Of a stretch of DNA of 9,472 bases, positions 1 to 6,386 are shown in pieces. Made by a program: the position numbers and the translations under genes. The notes under the pieces were generated by a model. That model was not told where the DNA came from and did no database searches. It saw only the letters and a program-made list of their open reading frames with translations. The stretch's first letter is position 1. Each line of letters opens with the position of its first letter. This DNA comes from Sphingomonadales bacterium. Lineage in GTDB: Bacteria > Pseudomonadota > Alphaproteobacteria > Sphingomonadales > Sphingomonadaceae. Where the stretch lies: the NCBI GenBank assembly GCA_017304125.1, contig JAFKLV010000304.1:1-9472 (forward strand). Reading direction: 5' to 3'.

Positions 1-342
1 GACGCTCATGTCCACCCCGATCGCGGCGAGGCTACCGAGATAGAGCTGCTGGAGGTCGGGCGGGCTCGGCTTCAGGATCACCTGATATTGGTAATAATGC
101 TGCAGCCGGTTGGGATTCTTGCCGTAGCGGCCGTCGGTCGGGCGGCGGCTGGGCTGGACGAAGGCGGCGTTCCACGTCTCCGGCCCCAGCGCGCGCAGCG
201 TGGTGGCGGGGTGAAAGGTGCCGGCGCCCATCCGCATGTCATAGGGCTGCAGGATCACGCACCCGCGCTCGCTCCAATAATGATGGAGGCGCAGGATCAT
301 GTCCTGAAACGAAAGCGGCGCGTCTGTTGACCTCATATTCAT
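1..342 (-). CDS. glyQ: Glycine--tRNA ligase alpha subunit, 5' part (runs off left edge)
   Basis: This is the catalytic alpha subunit of the bacterial alpha2-beta2 class II glycyl-tRNA synthetase, which charges tRNA-Gly with glycine in the cytoplasm. The minus strand reads open from 342 to 1, giving 114 of roughly 290-300 codons. Highly conserved family blocks are visible: FQDMILRLHHYW (residues 12-23), GCVILQPYD (27-35), GTFHPATTLRALGP (41-54), FVQPSRRPTDGRYG (61-74), and NPNRLQHYYQYQVILKPSP (76-94). Two in-frame ATGs compete, at 342-340 and 336-334. Neither has a clear Shine-Dalgarno sequence, and both place the FQDMI block at the normal distance from the N terminus. I report the longer form. 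The beta subunit gene glyS would be expected further left, outside the window. The gene is divergent from the TraB/GumN gene. Identity is clear; the exact start is not. Confidence 0.95.
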   Translation of the reverse strand, partial: MNMRSTDAPLSFQDMILRLHHYWSERGCVILQPYDMRMGAGTFHPATTLRALGPETWNAAFVQPSRRPTDGRYGKNPNRLQHYYQYQVILKPSPPDLQQLYLGSLAAIGVDMSV

Positions 343-413
343 CGCGCGCGGGACATGACGGATGGCTCGCCAACAGGCAAGTCTATGCGTAAATCGCACT
401 GTCCTGCTTTCAT
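343..413. promoter_or_regulatory. Divergent intergenic region between glyQ and the TraB/GumN gene
   Basis: These 71 nt separate two genes that point away from each other, so promoters for both must lie here or overlap the start of the opposite gene. I do not see a confident -35/-10 pair on either strand, and neither gene has a strong ribosome binding site. An in-frame TAA at 390-392 limits how far upstream the plus-strand gene could start. The call as a regulatory region is inferred from layout only. Confidence 0.4.
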
Positions 414-1325
414 ATGAGGTTGCCCGCGTTGTTCCGTCCGCTCACCGCCGCTTTTGCCACGCTTGGCCTCGCCTTCGCCCTTCCCGCCTGCGCGCAACCG
501 GCGCCGACCGCGACGAAGGATGCCGATCCCGCTTTGTGGGTGGTGAAGGACAAGGATACCACGATCTACCTGTTCGGCACGATCCATGTGCTGAAGCCCG
601 GGCTGTCGTGGTTCGACGAGGCTGTGAAGAAGGCGTTCGACAAATCGGGGACATTGGTGCTCGAAATGGTCGAGCCCGATCAGGCGACCCAGCAGAAGGT
701 GGTGCTGTCCAAGGCGTTCGCGCTCAACGGGCCGACGCTGAGCGAGCAATTGCCGCCCGAAAAGCGCGCGGCCTTCGCCAAGGCGGTGAACGACAATGGG
801 CTGCCGCTGGCGCAATATGACCGGATGCGGCCGTGGTTCGCCGCGATCAGCCTGTCGATCCTGCCGCTGGAGAAGCTGGGTTACGATCCCGCCAACGGCC
901 CCGAAGGCATCCTGACCCGCGCCGCCAAGGCGCAGCGCAAGCAGGTGGTGGGGCTGGAAACGTTCGAGGGGCAGATGTCGCTGTTCGACAAATTGTCGCA
1001 CAAGGGGCAGGTCGAATTGCTCGCCTCGACGATCGACGAAATGCCCAAGGCGCAGGAAAATATGGACAAGATGGTCGCCGATTGGGCGGCCGGGCGCCCC
1101 GACGAGCTGGCCAAGGAAATGAACGCCTCGCTCAAGGACACCCCCGAGGTGGCCGAGACGCTGCTGATCAACCGCAACCGGCAATGGGCCGGCTGGATCG
1201 CCGATCGGATGCGCAAGCCGGGGACGGTGTTCATCGCGGTCGGCGCCGGCCACCTCGCCGGGCCGGGCAGCGTGCAGGATCAGCTGCAGCATTATAAGCT
1301 GAAGGCGGTGCGGGTTAAGTATTGA
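414..1325 (+). CDS. TraB/GumN family protein, exported
   Basis: A 303-residue member of the TraB/GumN family (same superfamily as the eukaryotic TIKI metalloproteases). The N terminus is a signal peptide: basic start (R2, R8), hydrophobic stretch to about residue 24, then LPACAQ. Cys26 makes a lipoprotein conceivable, but Pro at -2 is unusual in a lipobox, and signal-peptidase-I cleavage after A27 is equally possible. Family landmarks follow: the first GxxH motif GTIH (55-58), a conserved acidic residue in LVLEMVEP (E84), and the second motif GAGH (277-280) just before the C terminus. In TIKI proteins these His and Glu residues bind metal. Length fits the family. The start is the first ATG after the in-frame TAA at 390-392; no good ribosome binding site precedes it. 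Family assignment is firm. The biological role of bacterial members is largely unknown, so I give no substrate. Confidence 0.88.
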   Translation: MRLPALFRPLTAAFATLGLAFALPACAQPAPTATKDADPALWVVKDKDTTIYLFGTIHVLKPGLSWFDEAVKKAFDKSGTLVLEMVEPDQATQQKVVLSKAFALNGPTLSEQLPPEKRAAFAKAVNDNGLPLAQYDRMRPWFAAISLSILPLEKLGYDPANGPEGILTRAAKAQRKQVVGLETFEGQMSLFDKLSHKGQVELLASTIDEMPKAQENMDKMVADWAAGRPDELAKEMNASLKDTPEVAETLLINRNRQWAGWIADRMRKPGTVFIAVGAGHLAGPGSVQDQLQHYKLKAVRVKY

Positions 1326-1335
1326 GCGGTCTCAA

Positions 1336-1359
1336 GCCCCTCCCCTGAAGGAGAGGGGC
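1336..1359 (+). repeat. GC-rich hairpin after the TraB/GumN gene, possibly a dispersed repeat or weak terminator
   Basis: Seven base pairs (GCCCCTC with GAGGGGC), one C/A mismatch, two further pairs and a TGAA loop. It starts 10 nt after the stop codon at 1325. No T-run follows directly; the nearest is TTTTT at 1386-1390. The form CTCCCC...GGGGAG resembles the short palindromes scattered between genes in sphingomonad genomes, but the copy number cannot be seen from one window. Confidence 0.45.
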
Positions 1360-1483
1360 CTAAGGCGGGCGTCACGGTCATTGCCTTTTTCGCCATCTCC
1401 CGCTAAGCGCGCCGGCTTCCCGTCATGGTCATCCCTGGAGGCGTGGCGGGAGATGAACCTTTATTCGTTTCGGAGATACTGCA

Positions 1484-2104
1484 ATGAGCGACCAGCTGAC
1501 GCTCGCAGCCGAGACGCGTGATCGGGTTGGCAAGGGAGCCTCCCGTGATCTGCGTCGCAACGGCCGCGTCCACGCCGTCATTTACGGCCAGAACAAGGAA
1601 CCGACCTCGATTCACCTCGAGGAGAAGGCGCTGGTAAAGGCGCTGGGCACCGGGCATTTCATGAACTCGGTGATCATGGTCAACGGCGAGCGGACGCTGC
1701 CGAAGGACGTGCATTTCCACCCGGTGACCGATCGTCCGGTCCATGTCGACTTCCTGCGCATCAGCGCGCACGCCAAGGTGACGGTCGCCGTCCCGGTGGT
1801 GTTCGCCGATGAGGACGCGGCGCCCGGCCTGAAGAAGGGCGGCGTGCTCAACATCGTCCGCCACGAGCTGGAGCTGGTGTGCGACGCGGCGGAAATCCCG
1901 GCCGAGATCGCGATCTCGCTGAAGGGCTTCGACGTGGGCGAATCGATCCACATCTCGCACGTGACGCTGCCCAAGGGCACCGCCTCGGCGATCGAAGACC
2001 GCGATTTCACGATCGCGACGATCGTGGCGCCGTCGGCGCTCAAGTCGTCCGAAGGCGCGGCTGAAGCCGCTGCCGAGGAAGGCGAGGCCGATAAGGCGGA
2101 GTAA
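1484..2104 (+). CDS. rplY: 50S ribosomal protein L25, CTC/TL5 two-domain form
   Basis: L25 binds 5S rRNA in the central protuberance of the large ribosomal subunit; the longer form carries an extra C-terminal domain and is known as general stress protein CTC (TL5 in Thermus). This protein has 206 residues, the usual size for the long form. The N-terminal L25 domain occupies about residues 4-92, with the signature GKGASRDLRRNGRVHAVIYG (16-35) and the family block HFHPVTDRPVHVDFLR (77-92). The C-terminal TL5-type beta domain covers about 97-185. An Ala/Glu-rich acidic tail (about 189-206) ends the protein, as in many alphaproteobacterial homologues. The start is supported by GGAGA at 1472-1476, seven nt before ATG. 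The next gene is pth, 80 nt downstream, the usual partner in alphaproteobacteria. Confidence 0.97.
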   Translation: MSDQLTLAAETRDRVGKGASRDLRRNGRVHAVIYGQNKEPTSIHLEEKALVKALGTGHFMNSVIMVNGERTLPKDVHFHPVTDRPVHVDFLRISAHAKVTVAVPVVFADEDAAPGLKKGGVLNIVRHELELVCDAAEIPAEIAISLKGFDVGESIHISHVTLPKGTASAIEDRDFTIATIVAPSALKSSEGAAEAAAEEGEADKAE

Positions 2105-2130
2105 TCCGTCGCCTCGGTTGTTACCGAATT

Positions 2131-2164
2131 CGGGCGGGGTGACGGCAACGTCCCCCGCCCGTTT
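2131..2164 (+). terminator. Strong hairpin with GNRA loop between rplY and pth
   Basis: CGGGCGGGG (2131-2139) pairs perfectly with CCCCGCCCG (2153-2161). Above a single bulged T (2140), GACG (2141-2144) pairs with CGTC (2149-2152), closed by a GCAA tetraloop (2145-2148). That makes 13 base pairs in all. Only TTT follows (2162-2164), so termination may be partial. Its position, about 26 nt after the rplY stop and 20 nt before the pth start, fits a terminator or attenuator that lowers pth expression relative to the ribosomal protein. Confidence 0.62.
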
Positions 2165-2184
2165 CATGTCGGGAGGGTAAGCAG

Positions 2185-2754
2185 ATGCAATTGTGGGTGG
2201 GGCTGGGCAATCCCGGGCCGCAATATGCGATGCACCGGCACAATATCGGCTTCATGGCGCTGGACGCGATCGCCGAGGTGCATGGCTTCGGCCCGACGAG
2301 CAAGAAATTCCAGGGCTGGCTGCAGGAAGGCCGGCTGGGATCGGAAAAGATCCTGCTCTTGAAGCCTGCAACCTTCATGAACGAAAGCGGCCGCAGCGTC
2401 GGCGAGGCGCTGCGCTTCTACAAGCTCGGGCCCGATGCGCTGACCGTGTTCCACGACGAGCTCGATCTCGCGCCGTTCCGCGTCAAGGTGAAGACCGGCG
2501 GGGGCACCGCCGGGCATAACGGGCTGCGCTCGATCGATCGCCACCTCGGCCCCGATTTCCGCCGCATCCGCATCGGCATCGGGCATCCCGGGCACAAGGA
2601 TCGCGTGACCGGGCATGTGCTCGGAAATTATGCCAAGAGCGAGATCGAACCGCTGAGCGATCTGCTCGGCGCGATCGCGGCGGAGGCGCCATGGCTCGCC
2701 GCCGGCGACGACGTGCGCTTCATGAACGATGTCGCGCTGCGTCTGGGGGAATAG
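2185..2754 (+). CDS. pth: Peptidyl-tRNA hydrolase (Pth)
   Basis: Pth is a cytoplasmic enzyme that cleaves the ester bond of peptidyl-tRNAs released from stalled ribosomes, recycling tRNA; it is essential in most bacteria. The 189-residue length is normal. Residues matching the E. coli active site are present: N9 in GLGNPG (6-11), the catalytic H19 in HRHN (17-20), N66 in PATFMNESG (61-69), D91 in FHDELDL (89-95) and N112 in AGHNGLRSI (109-117). The conserved block RRIRIGIGHPG (126-136) is also intact. ATG at 2185 is preceded by GGGAGGG (2171-2177) at seven nt. The stop is two nt from the next gene's start, so the two are probably co-translated. Confidence 0.98.
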   Translation: MQLWVGLGNPGPQYAMHRHNIGFMALDAIAEVHGFGPTSKKFQGWLQEGRLGSEKILLLKPATFMNESGRSVGEALRFYKLGPDALTVFHDELDLAPFRVKVKTGGGTAGHNGLRSIDRHLGPDFRRIRIGIGHPGHKDRVTGHVLGNYAKSEIEPLSDLLGAIAAEAPWLAAGDDVRFMNDVALRLGE

Positions 2755-2756
2755 TC

Positions 2757-3338
2757 ATGCCGGTCCGCACCTTATTCCCGACGCTGTTCTATGAAGACCG
2801 GATCGACGACGCGGCGCTGATCGCCGAGCTTGAGCAATCCGCGCTGCAACTGGCGCAGGACGATCGCGCCGGGCGGGCGTGGTCGCGCACCAACGGCTAT
2901 CGCGGCTATACCAGCTATGCCTCGCTCAACGCCCTGCCGGCGCGCGATCCCGCCTTTGCCGCGCTCAAGCGCCAGCTCGACCGGCATGTCGCGGCCTTCG
3001 CCAAGGAGCTGCAAGTCGACCTCGGCGGGCGGCGGCTGCGGCTCGACAGCCTGTGGGTCAATGTCATGCAGCGCCATGCGACGCACAGCGGGCATATCCA
3101 TCCGCACAGCGCGGTCTCCGGCACCTTCTATGTCGCGGTGCCGCCGGGTTCGGGCGCGCTAAAGCTGGAAGATCCGCGGCTACCTCTCCTGATGGCGGCG
3201 CCGCTGCGCCCCGATACGTTCGTCTATGCCGAGCCGGCGGCGGGCAGCGTGTTCCTGTGGGAAAGCTGGCTGCGCCACGAGGTGATGCCGAGCGACGCCA
3301 AGGAGCCGCGCATCAGCATCAGCTTCAACTATAGTTAA
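2757..3338 (+). CDS. Putative 2-oxoglutarate/Fe(II)-dependent oxygenase, TIGR02466 type
   Basis: A 193-residue cytoplasmic protein without a signal peptide. The C-terminal half matches the double-stranded beta-helix of the TIGR02466/PF13759 2OG-Fe(II) oxygenase family: a W-V-N block (WVNVMQRHATHSG, 100-112), then HIHPHSAVSGTFYV (113-126) with the likely proximal Fe ligands among H113, H115 and H117, then FLWESWLRHEVMP (165-177) with H174 as likely distal ligand, and RISISFNYS (185-193) where R185 is the probable 2-oxoglutarate-binding Arg. I chose ATG at 2757 because GGGGGA (2745-2750) lies six nt upstream and the encoded MPVRTLFPTLFYED is the typical family start. A longer in-frame start at 2691 would overlap pth. 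The gap to pth is two nt, implying translational coupling. Substrate unknown; the place beside pth hints at, but does not prove, a tie to translation. Confidence 0.85.
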   Translation: MPVRTLFPTLFYEDRIDDAALIAELEQSALQLAQDDRAGRAWSRTNGYRGYTSYASLNALPARDPAFAALKRQLDRHVAAFAKELQVDLGGRRLRLDSLWVNVMQRHATHSGHIHPHSAVSGTFYVAVPPGSGALKLEDPRLPLLMAAPLRPDTFVYAEPAAGSVFLWESWLRHEVMPSDAKEPRISISFNYS

Positions 3339-3371
3339 CACCGGGCGATATTTCGGCCTACACTCCACCCG

Positions 3372-3388
3372 CCCGGCCCCGCGCCGGG
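3372..3388 (+). terminator. Short GC hairpin after the oxygenase gene, weak terminator candidate
   Basis: CCCGGC (3372-3377) and GCCGGG (3383-3388) form a six-pair stem with a five-nt loop, 33 nt after the oxygenase stop codon. No T-run follows, so it is at best a weak or factor-dependent terminator. The 165-nt gap (3339-3503) that holds it is the likely break between the rplY-pth-oxygenase group and the lipoprotein gene. Confidence 0.3.
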
Positions 3389-3503
3389 ACGATGACGTGG
3401 CACGGAACGCAAATTGCTGCCGGATGAACCGCCTGCCCAGAACCGGTTCAGCAACGATGCGTTATCCATGCCGGCTTACCGGGATGGATGGAGTCATAAG
3501 GCC

Positions 3504-5117
3504 ATGGCCGGATTTCGTTTTTCGTCTCTCGGCGCGTCGGTCGCGCTGGCCGCGCTGGCCCTCGCCGGGTGTAACCGCACCCCCAGCGCCAATCAGTTAT
3601 TGCTCGACAATCAGAGCGCCGCTGCGCCGTTGCCGACCCTGCCCGCAACCTTGCCGATGACCGATGTGGCGGCCCCGCCGCCGGTCGCTGCGCCGGCCGC
3701 CACCGCCCTGCCCGAAACCCGCCCGATCCGCACCGTGCGGGTGCGCGACCCGCGGCGCGGGGCCGAATATGCCTATGCCGACGCGGCCTACCAATTCTCC
3801 GACGCGCTGGGCGAGGCCCCGCCGGATTACGGCTTCGATTATGCCGGGGTGCAGCCCTGGGCGTGGGAAGGCTATGACGATTCGCTCGTTTTCGCCGAGC
3901 CCGTCCCCGGCGGCTATCGCACTTATTATTACGAACCGGGCGAGGAAGAGCCGTATTTCGTCCGCGATCCATATTATTCATACGGTTACGACAATGGGCA
4001 GCTCGCGGTCGTCTATGACGTGAGCGGCGATATCGTGCCGTGGGAGGATTATGGGCCGCAGGTGGTCTATGCCTCGCGCTATCTGATGCGCGGGCAGGAT
4101 CTGTGGCGCGCCTCGCGCGGTGACCGCGTCTCGATCAACGTCCAGAACTGGACCAATTACCGCACCAATTATTTCAACCAGCAGCAGCGCTGGGACGCGA
4201 CCCGTGCGCGCCAGCCGATGTGGATGAATTACGCGCAACAGGATGTCGCCGCACAGCGCCACTGGCAGGCCGAGCAGGCGCGCCGCAGCATCGATCAGCA
4301 GCGCTTCAACAGCTGGCAGGCGCAGGGCTTCCGTGCCGCGCCGCCGCCGCGCGCGATCCCGGCGCAATGGCAGCAGGCGTCCTGGGCGCGCGATCCGCAT
4401 CGCTTCACCCCGGTCGCCGCCACTGTCGCGGGTGGCGCGGCAATCGCCGCGGGTGCGATGCTGGCACACAATGCGCAGGTCCGTCACCAGCAACAGCAGC
4501 AATTGCTGCAGGCACAGCAGGTCAATGCGGCGCGGCTCCAGCATGAGCAGATGGCGCAGCAGCAACAGCAACGCGCCTTCACCGCGCGCGAACAGGCGCA
4601 GGCCCGCAATTTCCAGGCGGGGCAACAGCGCGAACTGCAGCAGCAGGCCGCGCTCGCCCGCCAGCAACAGGCGCAGGCCGCACGCGTGCAGCAGAATGAG
4701 CGCGTCGCCGCGCAACGCCAGCAAGCGCAAGCCAATGTGCAGCGCGAGCAGCAGGCGCGCACCGAACGCGCGATGATACAGCGGGAGCAGCAGGCCACGC
4801 GGATGCAGCAACAGCAGCAACGCGCCACTGCGCAGCGCGAACAGCAGATGCGCGCGGAACGCGTCTCGATGCAGCGCGAACAGCAACAGGTGCGCATCGA
4901 ACGCGGCAACGCCCAGCGCGAGCAACAGGCCGCGCGCGCCGAGCAGCAACAGGCGCGCGTCGCGGAGATGGCGCAGCGCCGTCAGCAGGCCGAGGCCGGT
5001 CGCGCGCAACAGATGCAGGCGCGCGAGATGCAACGCGCCGAATCGCGCCCCGCGCCGCGCCCCGAGCCGCAACGCTCGGCGCCACACGGCCGGGAGAACC
5101 AGCACGGCGGCCGCTGA
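3504..5117 (+). CDS. Predicted lipoprotein with Tyr-rich middle and Gln/Arg-rich coiled-coil tail; function unknown
   Basis: I do not recognise a named family. Starting at ATG 3504 gives 537 residues: a signal peptide ending in LALAGC, a clean lipobox with C23 as the lipidated residue. A Pro/Ala-rich linker (about 40-75) is followed by an aromatic, acidic region (about 85-200) rich in Tyr, for example RTYYYEPGEEEPYF. A small-residue hydrophobic stretch (303-321, Ala/Gly-rich) precedes a low-complexity tail from about 325 to 520, made mostly of Gln, Arg, Ala and Glu with five QREQQ repeats (413-475); it is probably helical or coiled coil. The last 25 residues are Pro/His/Arg-rich. The same frame is open back to ATG 3414, but that start would bury the lipobox about 50 residues in; 3504 has GGAG (3490-3493) ten nt upstream. 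A surface- or envelope-attached role is inferred. It sits alone between two housekeeping genes on the same strand. Confidence 0.8.
   Translation: MAGFRFSSLGASVALAALALAGCNRTPSANQLLLDNQSAAAPLPTLPATLPMTDVAAPPPVAAPAATALPETRPIRTVRVRDPRRGAEYAYADAAYQFSDALGEAPPDYGFDYAGVQPWAWEGYDDSLVFAEPVPGGYRTYYYEPGEEEPYFVRDPYYSYGYDNGQLAVVYDVSGDIVPWEDYGPQVVYASRYLMRGQDLWRASRGDRVSINVQNWTNYRTNYFNQQQRWDATRARQPMWMNYAQQDVAAQRHWQAEQARRSIDQQRFNSWQAQGFRAAPPPRAIPAQWQQASWARDPHRFTPVAATVAGGAAIAAGAMLAHNAQVRHQQQQQLLQAQQVNAARLQHEQMAQQQQQRAFTAREQAQARNFQAGQQRELQQQAALARQQQAQAARVQQNERVAAQRQQAQANVQREQQARTERAMIQREQQATRMQQQQQRATAQREQQMRAERVSMQREQQQVRIERGNAQREQQAARAEQQQARVAEMAQRRQQAEAGRAQQMQAREMQRAESRPAPRPEPQRSAPHGRENQHGGR
4740..4928 (+). 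repeat. Five in-frame QREQQ repeats inside the lipoprotein tail
   Basis: Five copies of the codon block for Q-R-E-Q-Q begin at 4740, 4779, 4833, 4872 and 4914. Spacings are 13, 18, 13 and 14 codons. The DNA uses mixed CAG/CAA and CGC/CGG codons, so the copies are diverged at nucleotide level, which suggests the protein pattern is kept rather than freshly duplicated. Spacing near 14 (two heptads) fits a coiled coil. Confidence 0.75.
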
Positions 5118-5196
5118 GGAAACACGCCCCTCGGGGTGGCGCGACGCAGGCATAGGCTGTACGGCCCCCGCGTCCCCTATACCTTGAGGAACGAAC

Positions 5197-6297
5197 ATGG
5201 GTTTCCGTTGCGGCATCGTGGGCCTGCCCAATGTGGGCAAGTCCACCCTCTTTAACGCGCTGACCGAAACGGCGGCGGCGCAGGCCGCGAACTATCCGTT
5301 CTGCACGATCGAGCCGAACGTCGGCAATGTCGGCGTGCCCGATCCGCGGCTCGCCAAACTCGCCGCGATCGCCGGTTCGGCCAAGATCATCGAGACGCAG
5401 CTCGCCTTCGTCGATATCGCCGGGCTGGTGCGCGGCGCCTCCAAGGGCGAAGGCCTCGGCAACCAGTTCCTCGGCAATATCCGCGAGGTGGACGCGATCG
5501 TCCACGTGCTGCGCTGCTTCGAGGACGGCGACGTCACCCATGTCGAGGGCAAGGTCGATCCGATCGCCGATGCCGAGACGGTCGAGACCGAGCTGATGCT
5601 CGCCGATCTCGAAAGCCTCGAGAAGCGCGTGCCCAATTTCGTCAAAAAGGGCCAGTCGGGCGACAAGGAAGCGAAGATCGCCGCCAGCGTGCTCGGTCAG
5701 GCGCTCGACCTGCTGCGCGACGGCAAGCCGGCGCGGCTCACCCAGCCCAAGGATATCGAGGAAGCGCGCGTCTTCGGGGCTGCGCAATTGCTGACCGCCA
5801 AGCCGGTGCTCTACGTCTGCAACGTCGAGGAGGCGAATGCGGCGAACGGCAATGCGCATTCCGCGCGCGTGTTCGAAAAGGCCGCGGCCGAGGGCGCCGA
5901 GGCGGTGGTCGTCTCCGCCGCGATCGAGGCCGAGATCGCGACGATGCCGGTCGAGGATCGCGGCGAATTCCTCTCCGAACTCGGGCTGGGCGAAACCGGG
6001 CTCGCCCGCGTGATCCGCGCCGGATACAAACTGCTCCATCTCCTCACCTTCTTCACCGTCGGGCCGAAGGAAGCGCGCGCATGGACCGTCGAGGCGGGCG
6101 CCAAGGCGCCGCAGGCTGCAGGCGCGATCCACACCGATTTCGAACGCGGCTTCATCCGCGCCGAAACGATCGCCTTCGACGATTATGTCGCGCTGGGCGG
6201 CGAAACCGGCGCGCGTGAAGCGGGCAAGCTGCGTCAGGAAGGCAAGGAATATGTCGTCCACGACGGCGACGTGATGCTGTTCCGCTTCAACGTTTAA
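5197..6297 (+). CDS. ychF: Ribosome-binding ATPase YchF (OLA1/Obg family)
   Basis: YchF is a cytosolic P-loop NTPase of the Obg group that prefers ATP, binds ribosomes and takes part in stress and redox responses. The 366-residue length is normal. The Walker A motif GLPNVGKS lies at 9-16, the G3 motif DIAG at 73-76 is followed by LVRGASKGEGLGNQFL (77-92), and the nucleotide-specificity motif is NVEE (209-212) in place of the NKxD of GTPases, which is the hallmark of YchF's ATP preference. A coiled-coil insertion covers about 130-190, and the C-terminal TGS domain about 283-366 with FFTVGPKEARAWTV and VHDGDVMLFRFNV. ATG 5197 is supported by GAGGA (5186-5190) six nt upstream. The neighbour is usually pth; here two genes lie between. 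A strong terminator follows. Confidence 0.98.
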   Translation: MGFRCGIVGLPNVGKSTLFNALTETAAAQAANYPFCTIEPNVGNVGVPDPRLAKLAAIAGSAKIIETQLAFVDIAGLVRGASKGEGLGNQFLGNIREVDAIVHVLRCFEDGDVTHVEGKVDPIADAETVETELMLADLESLEKRVPNFVKKGQSGDKEAKIAASVLGQALDLLRDGKPARLTQPKDIEEARVFGAAQLLTAKPVLYVCNVEEANAANGNAHSARVFEKAAAEGAEAVVVSAAIEAEIATMPVEDRGEFLSELGLGETGLARVIRAGYKLLHLLTFFTVGPKEARAWTVEAGAKAPQAAGAIHTDFERGFIRAETIAFDDYVALGGETGAREAGKLRQEGKEYVVHDGDVMLFRFNV

Positions 6298-6311
6298 ACG
6301 GGGCGTTCAAT

Positions 6312-6328
6312 CCGCCGCCACCCGGCGG
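6312..6328 (+). other. Small GC hairpin directly after ychF
   Basis: CCGCCG (6312-6317) pairs with CGGCGG (6323-6328) around a CCACC loop, 14 nt past the ychF stop. No T-run follows. It probably acts as a 3'-end stabilising stem ahead of the real terminator at 6351. Confidence 0.35.
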
Positions 6329-6350
6329 CTCCCGCAAATCCGGACCCGAG

Positions 6351-6386
6351 CCCCGTTGCGACCAGCGCGCGACGGGGTTTGGTTTG
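6351..6386 (+). terminator. Intrinsic terminator of ychF
   Basis: CCCCGTTGCG (6351-6360) pairs with CGCGACGGGG (6368-6377) over ten positions with one G-U wobble and a seven-nt loop, followed at once by the T-rich tract TTTGGTTTG. Position about 54 nt after the ychF stop fits. It separates ychF from the receptor gene. Confidence 0.75.

Noticed and set aside
339..1292. A 317-codon minus-strand open frame opposite the TraB/GumN gene
   Set aside because: Antisense to a gene with intact family motifs; the product is His/Arg/Gly-rich without any recognisable domain.
2691..2756. A longer start (2691) for the oxygenase gene
   Set aside because: It would overlap pth by 64 nt and add an Arg-rich leader absent from the family. 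ATG 2757 has a strong ribosome binding site and the expected N terminus.
3404..3432. GGAAC upstream of the lipoprotein as an EcfG-type -35 element (general stress response)
   Set aside because: No CGTT follows at the required 15-18 nt spacing. GGAAC at 6748-6752 fails the same test.
3440..3449. Perfect palindrome GAACCGGTTC upstream of the lipoprotein gene
   Set aside because: Ten nt without extension; about nine such are expected by chance in a window of this size, and nothing else marks it as an operator.
3414..3503. Earlier ATGs (3414, 3468) for the lipoprotein
   Set aside because: They place extra charged and polar residues before the signal peptide. Starting at 3504 gives a standard 22-residue lipoprotein signal.
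5178..5183. TATACC before ychF as a -10 element
   Set aside because: Transcription would start inside or after the ribosome binding site at 5186-5190, giving an almost leaderless message despite a good Shine-Dalgarno sequence.
3978..5246. A 422-codon minus-strand open frame opposite the lipoprotein
   Set aside because: The product is a run of Leu/Arg/Ala produced by reading CAG/CAA-rich DNA backwards; no domain, no ribosome binding site noted, and the sense strand has a lipobox and proper start.
4579..6261. A 560-codon open frame on the minus strand across the end of the lipoprotein gene and most of ychF
   Set aside because: It lies antisense to two well-supported genes, one with full YchF motifs. 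Its product is Arg/Ala-rich low complexity with no recognisable domain. Long antisense frames are expected at this GC content.
6291..6300. Perfect palindrome CGTTTAAACG at the ychF stop codon
   Set aside because: It is made mostly of the last Val codon and the stop codon; position and length are compatible with chance.
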